A stretch of 64,000 nt of DNA from DSBN01 sp041686355 (GTDB taxonomy: Bacteria > Spirochaetota > Spirochaetia > DSM-16054 > Sediminispirochaetaceae), in contig JAWLDZ010000006.1 of assembly GCA_041686355.1 (NCBI GenBank), positions 3,317-67,316 of the forward strand, read 5' to 3'. The position numbers and the translations under genes are program-made. Below are positions 35,727 through 45,647 of the stretch, piece by piece. Below the pieces are notes generated by a model, which was not told the origin of the DNA, ran no database searches, and worked only from the letters and a program-made list of their open reading frames with translations. Each line of letters begins with the position of its first letter. Position 1 is the stretch's first letter.

Positions 35727-38543
35727 ATGGATAAAATCATTATAAAAGGTGCTCGCCAGCATAACTTAAAAAATATAGATATAGAATTACCGCGGGATGC
35801 GCTTATTGTTGTCTCGGGTATGAGCGGTTCAGGAAAATCCTCTTTGGCCTTCGATACTATCTATGCTGAAGGCCAACGCCGCTATGTAGAATCCCTCTCA
35901 GCATATGCGCGTCAATTTCTTGGACGAATGGAAAAGCCGGATATTGATTATATCGAAGGCTTGTCTCCGGCTATTTCAATTGAACAAAAAACTACCCATC
36001 GTAATCCTCGCTCCACAGTTGGTACTGTCACCGAGATATACGACTACTTTAGATTGCTGTGGGCGAGGGTGGGGCACCCGCACTGTCCCGTCTGCGGCCG
36101 ACCGATTCAAGAGCAGTCGGTTGATCAGATACTCGACACAATTCTTACCTTTCAAACTGGTACAAAGCTTACAATTCTTGCGCCCCTGGTGCGTGAGAAA
36201 AAAGGGGAGCATCAGAAAATTATTGAAGATGCCCAGAAAGCCGGGTTTGTCCGTATTCGCATCGATGGTAAAGTCTTTTCGTTAGATGAAGAGTTACATC
36301 TGGAAAAAAAACAGAAGCATGACATCGATATAGTGGTGGCAAGGGTAAAAATAGCCCCTGAGTCACGCAAACGGATTGCCGAGGCAGTTGAAACTGCTCT
36401 GGAGGTGTCCGAAGGTACTCTGGTGGCCATCAGCAGAAACGAAGACGGAGAGGAGGAACACTTTTTTTCTCAGAAGAATGCCTGTCCAATCTGTGGAATC
36501 AGCCTGCCCGAGCTGCAGCCCAGTCTGTTCTCGTTCAACAATCCCAACGGTGCATGCGAAACTTGTTCCGGGATTGGAGATACCCTGGAATTCGACCCCG
36601 ACCTGGTGGTTCCGGATAAACACCTGTCTTTCAATCAGGGGGCCATTGCTACTGCAAACCCCGAAGCGGCCTGGCACCGCAGCTGGTTTGAGTCTTTAGC
36701 CGAGCATTATAACTTTAGTCTTAACACACCTTTTAATGAACTGCCGGAAGAGATTTACCATATTCTCCTTCATGGAAGCGATGATGAAATCCATGTAAGT
36801 TATGTCAGCGAACGCCGACAGGGGCGGTTTGAGTACAACTCAAGGTTTAACGGGGTATTGAACGACTTGAAACGTCGCTATCTGGAAACCAAATCCGATG
36901 GAGTAAAAAGCTGGCTGGAACAATTTATGAGTCAGAAAAAGTGTCCTACCTGCGGCGGGAAACGGCTGAAGCCGGTGGCTCTCTCGGTATATGTAGGCGG
37001 ATTGGATATCCACAGTGCAACTCTGATGGCCGTCGACAGCGCCTACGATTTTTTTAGCAGTATTTCTTTAGACGAAACCGAGCAGAAAATTTCCACACAA
37101 ATCATGAAGGAGATTCTCAGTCGACTTGAATTTATGAAAAGTGTGGGGCTTGAATACCTAACACTGGAACGCAAGGCCGCTACCCTGTCCGGAGGGGAGG
37201 CACAACGCATACGCTTAGCAACCCAGATCGGCTCCTCCCTGGTGGGTGTTCTGTATATTCTGGACGAACCGACGATTGGTCTGCACCAACGGGATAATGA
37301 GCGTCTGATTGATACCTTGAAGCATTTGCGGGACCTCGGTAATACCCTGATCGTAGTAGAGCACGACGAGATGACCCTGCGCACCGCCGACTATATTGTC
37401 GACCTTGGTCCGGGTGCGGGAATTCATGGAGGAAACATAATTGCCCAGGGGAGCCTTCAGGATATTCTTCACAACGATGAAAGTTTAACCGGGAGATTTT
37501 TAACCGGAAAAGAGAAGATTGAAGGACCCTCTGCGCGCCGAACGGGCAAAGGAGCTTCACTTATCTTAAGGGGCGCCCAGGAGCATAATCTAAAAAATAT
37601 CGAGGTTGAGTTTCCGATAGGGAAGCTAATTGGTATTACTGGAGTCTCAGGCTCAGGAAAATCGACGCTTATGAACGACTTGCTCTATCCGGCTCTCTCT
37701 AACCGGGTAGGAAGAACTCACCTTACAGAAGGAGATTATTCCAGCCTAGACGGCGAGGAGCACGTTGATAAGATTATCAATATCGATCAAGCCCCTATCG
37801 GAAGGACACCCCGCTCCAACCCTGCAACTTACGTAGGAATGTTCACACCAATCAGAGAGTTGTTTGCCGCCCTACCGGAAGCAAAAGCCCGCGGCTACAA
37901 ACCCGGACGTTTCTCTTTCAATGTTGCCGGCGGCCGCTGTGAACACTGTCATGGCGATGGTACGATCAAAATCGAGATGCACTTCTTACCGGATGTGTAT
38001 GTGACTTGTGATGTATGCAAGGGCAAACGCTTTAATCAGGAAACCCTTGATGTCCGTTATAAAGGAAAGAATATTCATGACATCCTAGAAATGGATGTGG
38101 AAGAAGCCCGCAGTTTCTTTACAAAGATTCCTGCGGTTAAACGCCGGCTTGATACCCTGCATGCGGTTGGCCTGGATTACATTAAGCTGGGTCAGTCGGC
38201 TCTTACCCTCTCGGGAGGCGAGGCTCAGCGGGTAAAGCTTAGTCTTGAACTTTCTAAGCGCAGTACCGGAAAAACACTCTATATACTTGATGAACCTACC
38301 ACAGGCCTGCATTTTGCAGATGTAAAAAAGCTTATGGAAGTTCTGCATGCCCTGGTTGATCGCGGCAATACGGTAATACTGATTGAACATAATCTAGATG
38401 TAATTAAGCAGGCCGATCATGTGATCGATCTTGGCCCTGAGGGTGGTAAAAACGGCGGCCAAATTGTGGCAGCCGGAACGCCGGAAGAAATAGCGAGAGT
38501 AGCGCAATCATATACGGGGCGTTTTTTACGGGATGTACTCTAA
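35727..38543 (+). CDS. uvrA: Excinuclease ABC subunit A
   Basis: A 938-residue damage sensor of nucleotide excision repair. Two ABC ATPases: Walker A GMSGSGKSSLAFD and GVSGSGKSTLMND, signatures LSGGEAQRIRLATQIG and LSGGEAQRVKLSLEL, Walker B LYILDEPTIGLH and LYILDEPTTGLH. Zinc modules are CPICG...CETCSG, CPTCGG and CEHCHGDG...CDVCKG. Full length and undamaged. Mfd, its recruiter, lies earlier in the window but in another operon. Its last bases overlap the LptD-like gene. Confidence 0.98.
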   Translation: MDKIIIKGARQHNLKNIDIELPRDALIVVSGMSGSGKSSLAFDTIYAEGQRRYVESLSAYARQFLGRMEKPDIDYIEGLSPAISIEQKTTHRNPRSTVGTVTEIYDYFRLLWARVGHPHCPVCGRPIQEQSVDQILDTILTFQTGTKLTILAPLVREKKGEHQKIIEDAQKAGFVRIRIDGKVFSLDEELHLEKKQKHDIDIVVARVKIAPESRKRIAEAVETALEVSEGTLVAISRNEDGEEEHFFSQKNACPICGISLPELQPSLFSFNNPNGACETCSGIGDTLEFDPDLVVPDKHLSFNQGAIATANPEAAWHRSWFESLAEHYNFSLNTPFNELPEEIYHILLHGSDDEIHVSYVSERRQGRFEYNSRFNGVLNDLKRRYLETKSDGVKSWLEQFMSQKKCPTCGGKRLKPVALSVYVGGLDIHSATLMAVDSAYDFFSSISLDETEQKISTQIMKEILSRLEFMKSVGLEYLTLERKAATLSGGEAQRIRLATQIGSSLVGVLYILDEPTIGLHQRDNERLIDTLKHLRDLGNTLIVVEHDEMTLRTADYIVDLGPGAGIHGGNIIAQGSLQDILHNDESLTGRFLTGKEKIEGPSARRTGKGASLILRGAQEHNLKNIEVEFPIGKLIGITGVSGSGKSTLMNDLLYPALSNRVGRTHLTEGDYSSLDGEEHVDKIINIDQAPIGRTPRSNPATYVGMFTPIRELFAALPEAKARGYKPGRFSFNVAGGRCEHCHGDGTIKIEMHFLPDVYVTCDVCKGKRFNQETLDVRYKGKNIHDILEMDVEEARSFFTKIPAVKRRLDTLHAVGLDYIKLGQSALTLSGGEAQRVKLSLELSKRSTGKTLYILDEPTTGLHFADVKKLMEVLHALVDRGNTVILIEHNLDVIKQADHVIDLGPEGGKNGGQIVAAGTPEEIARVAQSYTGRFLRDVL

Positions 38544-41500
38544 GCAGGTGAAGGGAATACACAAAATATTACTCATGTGTAGTGTACTGCTGACCGTGTG
38601 GAGTCTGCAGATTCCTGCACAGACGGCAACATCCGCAGATACGGATTCAGACAGCCGTACACCGGCAGATCTTATAAAAGAAACGGTTTACCTCGATATT
38701 ACCACCTCCACCTACTATGAACTTCAAGAATGGCTGCAGAACCTCAATCTTCAGCAAAAAGGAAGTCGTCAGGATTTAGAGAATCGATTACTGGAATACT
38801 ACCGCACTTTGTTTAGCGAGGTGCCTCGCTCCGGTTTAGACAAATCCCAGACCGATTCTTCGCAAGCGGGGGCCGATAACATCCAAATCAAATCGGCACA
38901 GGAATTAAAGTACCTTCCTCAAGGGCAAGCGGAAGCCCTTATAGAGCTGAGCGGCGGGGTTAGTTTATACATGCGGGACACCGAAGGTAATACAAGCCAC
39001 TCTGTTACCGCAAAGACTCTACTTTTTAATCAGCAAGAGAGCAGTATTACTGCACGGGGCGGGGTCCTTTACAAGATGGAACAGGATGGTTCGGACCAGG
39101 AATTTCAGGGCGAACAGATAAGCTTTAATATAGAGAATTACCGGGGTGTTTTTATACGGGGAATGAGCAGCAGAGAAAGTGAAGTCGAAGAGAATAAGAT
39201 CAGCTTTTACTTTAAAGGCGGTTCAATTTACCGTATAAAAAGAGATATTGTTCACCTGGAAAAGGGAATCATCAGCTCAAGCCGTAGCGAGAACCCCTAT
39301 TACCACCTTTCAGCCGAGAATGTGTGGATTCTTGGTTTGAATGAATGGGCCCTGCAGAATGCCACTCTGTATGTGGGACATGTACCGCTTATGTATGTGC
39401 CTTTTTATTACCGACCCGGGGCCACCTTTGTGCTGCACCCATCAGTTGGGGTTAAAACAGTCGAGGGGTATTATTTTCAAACAACTACCTATTTTCTCGG
39501 CCGACAACCGGAGGAGTTGGGAAAACAATCATCCCTCTCATTCTTGCAGGCATTGGACGAGGAAAAGCAGGAATACAATCAGGAGCTACGCGGTTTTTTT
39601 TTACATGGTACCCGCAGTAAGACAGAACCAAGCTGGGCCGAACGCACCGATTCTTTTGGGAAATTACAGGTTGACTATTATTCACGCTTGGGCCTGCTCA
39701 CGGCCTTAAACTTTAACTTACGCAAGCTCGGATGGATAGATACACTTGACTTACTTGCGGGAATCGGTCTTACCAACTATATTTATCCCCTCTCTAATTA
39801 CCCGGATGCTTATACAAGTTTTACTTTTGATCCAACTACTAATCAATACCGCAGCACGCCGCAAAAAACATATTTTTTTGGTACCGAATTACCCTTTCGT
39901 TTCAGTTTCGATTTAGAGCTTGAATATACAAGAGACAACTTTCGTACAAGCTTGGATGTTCCCCTTTATACAGACCTGGAACTTCATGATCAACTGCGAA
40001 AACGGAACGAAACTCTGGGTTGGACCAAGTTGCTCACCGGCGAAGAAATTCAGGAGACCAGCGATACATCAGAATTCACAAACCCAAAGCTCTATCAGCA
40101 TACTACCTTCCGCTGGGGCTTGGCAGAAAAATCAAAATATATAGATACTTTTAATTTTAGTAAAATTGATTCACGCTTAACGCTTTCCCAAAATAAGTTG
40201 GAAGCTGACGACGGAAGCCTTAACCAAATCGGATACTACTATCCTCGAACTTTCACTCCCATAGATATTGGGCTAAACATACGGGGCACCTTGATTAGCA
40301 AAGAAGATAGGGCAACGAGGCTGGAGGAGGAGGATGAGCGAGTCTCAAATAGCCAGGAAGATACCAGTTTGACGACTGAAGTAAGACCTCCATGGGAAAT
40401 TCCTGACGATAAGGAGTTCCGTGAGCAGGGCAGCTCTCTATATAAGCTGCCCTCCCAGAGCGGTTCAATTCCTCTTCCTAGCAAAAAAGTACTGCCTATG
40501 TTTGCACATGATATGCACTATACCTTGAATCCCGGTTTGTCATATCATACCCAATACGATCCATCGATAGATGCTCCTGAAGAGGTTGAATTTTATCCCC
40601 TCTACTCGTATGTATTTGCTGATGGAACAGGGAACATCGATTATGGAATTGATCTGTTTAGGAATTCACTTCAATTTGATCAGACCACTAAATTTCGCGG
40701 CCGCTATCGGGACCATTTTGCAGAAGAGGAGGGGTATGATTTAGAAAGTCTCATTGAACAGGATAGATCACTAAGCTATTTTTCCGTGTTCAGCATCTCT
40801 GATGTAAAACATTTTTTTTGGCTGCAACAGCCGGGACTCTCAAAATCATATACTAAGTATTCCATCGAAACCGAGCTGTATCGTTACAGGTATAACTCCG
40901 AGAACAGCAAGTTTGAGCAGTCTCTGCCGGAATGGTCTTCAGAAAGTATTCAAAATCATACTTCCGAAGTCCGTCTTGTATATGATGGCTTGTTCGGGCA
41001 GCAATCGTTGTATACAATTTACCGAATGCCTCCGGATATGCAGCGAATTACCAGTGGTGTGAGCTTTGAATACAAACTTCTGGAAAGCTCTGCTGAAGGG
41101 GAGTATACAGAGTTGAACGATGGAAGCTGGCAGTTCGGACCCCTTTCACTGGATAGTCGCCTTACTTTTAACGAATCGAACACGCTGAACCAAAAGTTTA
41201 CTCTTTTACATCCAACTTCGGGGCGCAATAGAAGTATCTCCACCGTAGATTTGAACTTTTTTTCCAATTCCCTGGGATTGTACGAAGAATTTGAATGGAA
41301 TTTAAGCGAAAACCGACCTGAAAAAAGTTTGAGCACGGTCAACTTCTGGTGGCTAAGCGGAGCTTTTGAAATGCGACATACCGAAGGCTACACTTTTTCT
41401 ACACCAGATGGATGGGAGTCCGATAGCACAGAACGTTTTCAAGCCTACCAGTTGTCTGCTCAACTGAAAGTACCTGTCGAACCCGATCCGTTCTGGAAAG

Positions 41501-41967
41501 GCAGAATAACTTTGTCTTCAAGCCTCAGCTCTGCCCTGCAATTAAACTTGCTGCGGTATACCGACAGTATACTTCAGTTTTCCTGGGATACTCAGCTTGA
41601 AATAGCAGAGTTTTTAGCTCTAAAATTCAGTGTAACCTCTTCTAACAGCACTATTTACAGGTACTTCCCCTCATTTGCTGATGAGCTTGGAGTATCCAGG
41701 CTGAATGTAGTAGAGGATCTACTTAAATCTTTTAACTTTTTTAAGCCGGATGACCGTCTGGAATCTAATTTCAATCTACACGATATCTCCTTTTCGCTTG
41801 TCCACTATATGCACGATTGGCAACTCAATATGGAGTATAAGGGAAACCCAGAATTGAACGAGACAAACAGGTACACATGGAGAAGTGAATTTAGTATATT
41901 CGTACAGTGGAATCCGATTCCTGAAATTAAAAAACAGATAGACGGCACCGATGAAGGCTTACAGTAG
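38533..41967 (+). CDS. LptD/OstA-like outer-membrane assembly protein
   Basis: A 1144-residue exported protein. A signal sequence (ILLMCSVLLTVWSLQIPAQ) is followed at residues 58-90 by a helix pair resembling a SAP motif. Residues about 135-290 form an OstA/LptA-like beta-jellyroll (ALIELSGGVSLYMRD, LLFNQQESSITARGGV). YVGHVPLMYVPFYYRPG is the LptD-type transition into the barrel, and the rest is an alternating aromatic beta-strand pattern fitting an outer-membrane barrel. Overlaps uvrA by 11 bases. Many spirochaetes lack classical LPS, so the cargo is an open question. GTG at 38548 is a possible alternative start. Confidence 0.7.
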   Translation: MYSKQVKGIHKILLMCSVLLTVWSLQIPAQTATSADTDSDSRTPADLIKETVYLDITTSTYYELQEWLQNLNLQQKGSRQDLENRLLEYYRTLFSEVPRSGLDKSQTDSSQAGADNIQIKSAQELKYLPQGQAEALIELSGGVSLYMRDTEGNTSHSVTAKTLLFNQQESSITARGGVLYKMEQDGSDQEFQGEQISFNIENYRGVFIRGMSSRESEVEENKISFYFKGGSIYRIKRDIVHLEKGIISSSRSENPYYHLSAENVWILGLNEWALQNATLYVGHVPLMYVPFYYRPGATFVLHPSVGVKTVEGYYFQTTTYFLGRQPEELGKQSSLSFLQALDEEKQEYNQELRGFFLHGTRSKTEPSWAERTDSFGKLQVDYYSRLGLLTALNFNLRKLGWIDTLDLLAGIGLTNYIYPLSNYPDAYTSFTFDPTTNQYRSTPQKTYFFGTELPFRFSFDLELEYTRDNFRTSLDVPLYTDLELHDQLRKRNETLGWTKLLTGEEIQETSDTSEFTNPKLYQHTTFRWGLAEKSKYIDTFNFSKIDSRLTLSQNKLEADDGSLNQIGYYYPRTFTPIDIGLNIRGTLISKEDRATRLEEEDERVSNSQEDTSLTTEVRPPWEIPDDKEFREQGSSLYKLPSQSGSIPLPSKKVLPMFAHDMHYTLNPGLSYHTQYDPSIDAPEEVEFYPLYSYVFADGTGNIDYGIDLFRNSLQFDQTTKFRGRYRDHFAEEEGYDLESLIEQDRSLSYFSVFSISDVKHFFWLQQPGLSKSYTKYSIETELYRYRYNSENSKFEQSLPEWSSESIQNHTSEVRLVYDGLFGQQSLYTIYRMPPDMQRITSGVSFEYKLLESSAEGEYTELNDGSWQFGPLSLDSRLTFNESNTLNQKFTLLHPTSGRNRSISTVDLNFFSNSLGLYEEFEWNLSENRPEKSLSTVNFWWLSGAFEMRHTEGYTFSTPDGWESDSTERFQAYQLSAQLKVPVEPDPFWKGRITLSSSLSSALQLNLLRYTDSILQFSWDTQLEIAEFLALKFSVTSSNSTIYRYFPSFADELGVSRLNVVEDLLKSFNFFKPDDRLESNFNLHDISFSLVHYMHDWQLNMEYKGNPELNETNRYTWRSEFSIFVQWNPIPEIKKQIDGTDEGLQ

Positions 41968-42033
41968 CTCTGCTGTACAGTACTTGACGTAAGAAAGGGA
42001 GCATGGATACACTTCCCAAGGAGGCTATATTAC

Positions 42034-42990
42034 TTGAGTAACAGTTTTACCATTGTACTTGATGATCAACATACACTAAAAGATATCTGCGGGGTACAAG
42101 ATGAGAACTTGCAGGCTCTAGAGCAAGCCCTGGAAGCACGGATATTCACCAGAGGAAATGAGCTCATTTTAGATTCTGAAGACGCGGAAGTACAAGCAGA
42201 CTTTTCTGAGGTGATTCGGCAGATTAAAGAACACCAGCGCATAGGGCATACACCAAATCCTGACCTAGTTAGAACTATACATAAGACTGTGACAGTAGAA
42301 AAAGAGGGCATGGGAGACCTGTTAAAGGAACTCCATATTACTATACCGAGCAGTCCAAAGGTATTCCCCCGAAATGTTCGCCAAGCCCAGTTTATAGAGG
42401 GAATGACAAACTACGATATTTGCTTTGCGATAGGACCTGCCGGCACAGGAAAAACATATTTGGCGGTAGCCTATGCCCTGAAGGAGATCCTGGAGCGAAG
42501 AAAGAAAAAGCTCATTCTTACCCGTCCGGTTGTGGAGGCGGGGGAGAGCTTAGGTTTTCTTCCGGGGGATTTGACACAAAAAATAAGTCCCTACTTGCGG
42601 CCCCTGTATGATGCAATGGACGATCTTCTGCCGTTGCAGGTGATCAACAAGCTGGAAGAGAGCCGTATTATTGAAATTGCTCCACTGGCATATATGCGAG
42701 GACGCAGTTTAAAAGATAGTTATATAGTATTAGACGAAGCTCAAAATACGACCAGGGAACAAATGAAGATGTTCCTTACCAGAATTGGCGAAGGCTCGAA
42801 AGCTATCATTACCGGAGATGTGACTCAAATTGACCTTCCCAAATCTCAAAATTCTGGTTTACTCCACGCGCAAAGCGTACTAGAGTCGGTGGAGGAGATC
42901 TTTTTCACCCATTTCAATTATCAAGATGTAGTGAGGAACCCTATCGTTAAAAAAATAGTACGAGCGTATGAGAATGAAAGTAAACGGTAA
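42034..42990 (+). CDS. phoH: PhoH-family ATPase
   Basis: A 318-residue P-loop protein of the PhoH/YbeZ family, a putative RNA-linked ATPase working with YbeY. Walker A is GPAGTGKTYLA, Walker B YIVLDEAQNTT, and ITGDVTQIDLP is family-specific. The start is TTG at 42034, chosen because a perfect AAGGAGG lies at 42018-42024, 9 bases upstream. Its end overlaps the pgpH-like gene by 23 bases. The order phoH-pgpH-ybeY is widespread in bacteria and supports a shared role in RNA metabolism. Confidence 0.93.
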   Translation: MSNSFTIVLDDQHTLKDICGVQDENLQALEQALEARIFTRGNELILDSEDAEVQADFSEVIRQIKEHQRIGHTPNPDLVRTIHKTVTVEKEGMGDLLKELHITIPSSPKVFPRNVRQAQFIEGMTNYDICFAIGPAGTGKTYLAVAYALKEILERRKKKLILTRPVVEAGESLGFLPGDLTQKISPYLRPLYDAMDDLLPLQVINKLEESRIIEIAPLAYMRGRSLKDSYIVLDEAQNTTREQMKMFLTRIGEGSKAIITGDVTQIDLPKSQNSGLLHAQSVLESVEEIFFTHFNYQDVVRNPIVKKIVRAYENESKR

Positions 42991-45157
42991 TTCTAAAAAT
43001 ACTATTACCGGATATGCAAAAAAAAACCGCAGCCTGCTTATTTATATACTACTCGCGTATGTGCTGAATGTCGGATTCCTCATCACTGGAACTCAAATAC
43101 AACTGCCCTTATACAAACAGAAACTGCGCAGCCTGGAGTCCGGACAAGTTGCGGACTTCCGGGTAAAGGCTGAAAGTGAAATATACTATGTTGATAATGA
43201 TAAGACTGAAGAACTAAAAGAGCGCCAAGCCTCTACTGTCTTACCTGTATACACCATAGAAGAAACTAAGGTTTTGAATCTCATAAGTCATTTTGAGAGG
43301 TTTGCATCGTTTTACATGCGGGAAGGTCAGGACTTACCGCCCCAAGAGCTAATTGAAGAGCTTTCGTTGCAATTTCCCAATCGATTCAGCACCCAGGATA
43401 TAGAGATTCTTGCAGACGCGGAGGAATTACCGGAGACTCTTCCCTTGATTGAGGAGGAACTGCGAACTTTACTGGAAAACGGGATTTTTCCCTCTGACGT
43501 GAAAACTATACCGAACGAGAGCGGAGTACTGCAGTTGTGGCACTGGAAGGGAGATGAAAAACTGCATGAAAAGTATACTCAAAAAAATATCATTACAGAA
43601 GACGAGATAGAAAGCGTAGGTCAACAGAAAATTACATCATATAATGTTGAGCGTGAAACAAAAGCGGCGGCAGTAATGCTGCTGAGTAATTTTGCCGAGC
43701 AAACCGCCTATTATAATGCTACCCTCACAGCTGCCTTAAAGGAACAGGCACGGCAGCAAATACAACCAATTACCTATCACATACGGAAGGGGGAACTCCT
43801 GATTTCGGAAGGTGATATTGTGAGCCAGGAGGATATGCGGAAGGTCGAGGCCCTATTAGAAAAGCGTCCTAAGCCGGATGTTCAAGAGAGTATCGCAATT
43901 ATTCTATATGTAACCGGAATCTTCTTTCTGGCAATTATAATGTACAAACCTCTTCTTCAGAGGAGCCGGCGATTCTATCAACACACCTACATACTCCTGA
44001 TAGCATCAGTTGTCTTTACACTCAATATTTTCTTGGTACTAACTTTCTCTCTGATACCCGCCGGGCAGCCGGTGTCGATGGGTATATTCACCGCTTTAAT
44101 AAGTATGTTGATAGCTACTCTCATTAGTCAGAGGGTGGGCATAATATCTTCTCTGCTGCTGTCTTTGATCTTTTTTGCGATACCTGATATAGATATTTAT
44201 ACATTTATCTTTTCTTTTTTAGCAGGGATCACTGCAACCTATCTTATCCGCAACGCCGAAAAGAGAATTGATCTTGTGGCGGGAACCTTAAAGTTGGCTA
44301 TAGTGGTTGCGCTGATAATCGTGATAATCGGACTGTTTCAACAGAAAGATGCCGGTTGGTATCTGAAAGCCGGAGGATTTGGGATCATTCACGCCTTTAT
44401 CACCGGGGCCTTAAATCTTGCGCTACTACCGGCCTTCGAACATCTTCTAAATGCTCCGACAGTATTTCGCTTACGGGAATTGTCGGATACCAATACGCCC
44501 TTGTTTAAACGTATGATGACCGTGGCCGCCGGCACCTACAGCCATTCGATGGGTGTTGCAAATTTGGCTGAATCAGCCTGCCGCGAAATCGGGGCAAACC
44601 ACCTTTTGGCGCGGGTAGGTGCTTATTATCACGATATTGGAAAGATGGACCAACCCGATTACTTTATCGAAAATCAACAGGACAAAAATCGTCATGATGA
44701 AATTACTCCCAACCTTTCAGTAGCGGTAATCAAATCGCATGTTAAAATCGGCAAAGAAAGGGCCAAAGAGTTAAAACTGCCCCCTGAGGTGGTGGAAATC
44801 GTATCGGACCATCACGGCAGTGATGTTATCGGCTACTTCTATCAGCAGGCCTTAAAAAAAGGGGGCAAAGCGGTGCCGGAAGAGTTCTCATACAATGGCA
44901 CTCCACCGAGGTCAAAGGAATCTGCGGTGGTGATGCTGGCGGATACCATCGAGGCACAGTCGAGAACAATAAAGAAACCCTCTGTACAGAAGTTCGAAAA
45001 AATGGTCTGGGATGCTATTATGCATAAAGTGAGCCGTAAACAGATGAGTAATACTGAACTAAGTTTTCGAGATATAGAAATCATCAAAAATAGTTTTATT
45101 CAGATATTAGCCGGTCAATTTCATAACCGGATTGAATATCCTGACCAAAAGAGTTAA
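42968..45157 (+). CDS. pgpH: PgpH-like HD-domain c-di-AMP phosphodiesterase
   Basis: A 729-residue membrane protein. One N-terminal helix, a large extracytoplasmic domain of the 7TMR-HDED type (residues 60-310), about seven membrane helices (310-480), then a cytoplasmic HD domain. Metal-site residues include His555-Asp556 in YYHDIGKMDQP and the His pair of SDHHGSD. In Firmicutes this architecture degrades cyclic di-AMP to pApA. No diadenylate cyclase gene is visible here. Its ATG overlaps phoH by 23 bases, and ybeY follows directly. Confidence 0.9.
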   Translation: MRMKVNGNSKNTITGYAKKNRSLLIYILLAYVLNVGFLITGTQIQLPLYKQKLRSLESGQVADFRVKAESEIYYVDNDKTEELKERQASTVLPVYTIEETKVLNLISHFERFASFYMREGQDLPPQELIEELSLQFPNRFSTQDIEILADAEELPETLPLIEEELRTLLENGIFPSDVKTIPNESGVLQLWHWKGDEKLHEKYTQKNIITEDEIESVGQQKITSYNVERETKAAAVMLLSNFAEQTAYYNATLTAALKEQARQQIQPITYHIRKGELLISEGDIVSQEDMRKVEALLEKRPKPDVQESIAIILYVTGIFFLAIIMYKPLLQRSRRFYQHTYILLIASVVFTLNIFLVLTFSLIPAGQPVSMGIFTALISMLIATLISQRVGIISSLLLSLIFFAIPDIDIYTFIFSFLAGITATYLIRNAEKRIDLVAGTLKLAIVVALIIVIIGLFQQKDAGWYLKAGGFGIIHAFITGALNLALLPAFEHLLNAPTVFRLRELSDTNTPLFKRMMTVAAGTYSHSMGVANLAESACREIGANHLLARVGAYYHDIGKMDQPDYFIENQQDKNRHDEITPNLSVAVIKSHVKIGKERAKELKLPPEVVEIVSDHHGSDVIGYFYQQALKKGGKAVPEEFSYNGTPPRSKESAVVMLADTIEAQSRTIKKPSVQKFEKMVWDAIMHKVSRKQMSNTELSFRDIEIIKNSFIQILAGQFHNRIEYPDQKS

Positions 45158-45176
45158 AGGTAAGTATGAGCAGACT

Positions 45177-45647
45177 ATGAACAGGATAGAAATAAGCACT
45201 GAGGCAATTGAGCCTCCGGACTGGCTGGATAAGGCCGCTGAGTTTTGCAAACTGGTTCTTGAAAAACTGGATATACGGGGCTGGGAGGTTTCATTGCTCT
45301 TCTGTGATGATAATTTTATGCAGTCCTTAAACCGTCAATACCGCAACAAGGACGAGGCGACAGACGTTTTGAGTTTTGCAGCTTTCGCGGATGAACAGGA
45401 AAAAGGTTTCGGCACTTTAGCAGATCGTGCTACAATCACAGCCGGAGACATAGTGATATCATTAGACACCCTGCAGCGTCATGCACAGGAGTTTTCAATC
45501 CCCGAAAGTGAAGAGCTGAAACGCTTGTTGATTCATGGTATACTGCACTTAGCAGGAATGAATCATGCCACCAACTCACCGGAGGAAAGCATGCTGCAGA
45601 AGCAGGAAACACTAATGAAGCAGATGACAGGAGAGACTATATTTTGA
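45177..45647 (+). CDS. ybeY: Endoribonuclease YbeY
   Basis: A 156-residue metal-dependent RNase in 16S rRNA 3' maturation and ribosome quality control. The zinc motif HGxLHLxGxxH is His120, His124 and His130, with NRQYRNKDEATDVLSF in front. The ATG at 45177 gives the expected N terminus; an in-frame earlier start at 45132 would overlap pgpH. No strong ribosome site is seen. The next gene starts with TTG overlapping its stop. Confidence 0.94.
   Translation: MNRIEISTEAIEPPDWLDKAAEFCKLVLEKLDIRGWEVSLLFCDDNFMQSLNRQYRNKDEATDVLSFAAFADEQEKGFGTLADRATITAGDIVISLDTLQRHAQEFSIPESEELKRLLIHGILHLAGMNHATNSPEESMLQKQETLMKQMTGETIF

Noticed and set aside
40239..40484. Antisense frame inside the LptD-like gene
   Set aside because: Low-complexity Ser/Arg translation typical of a shadow frame.
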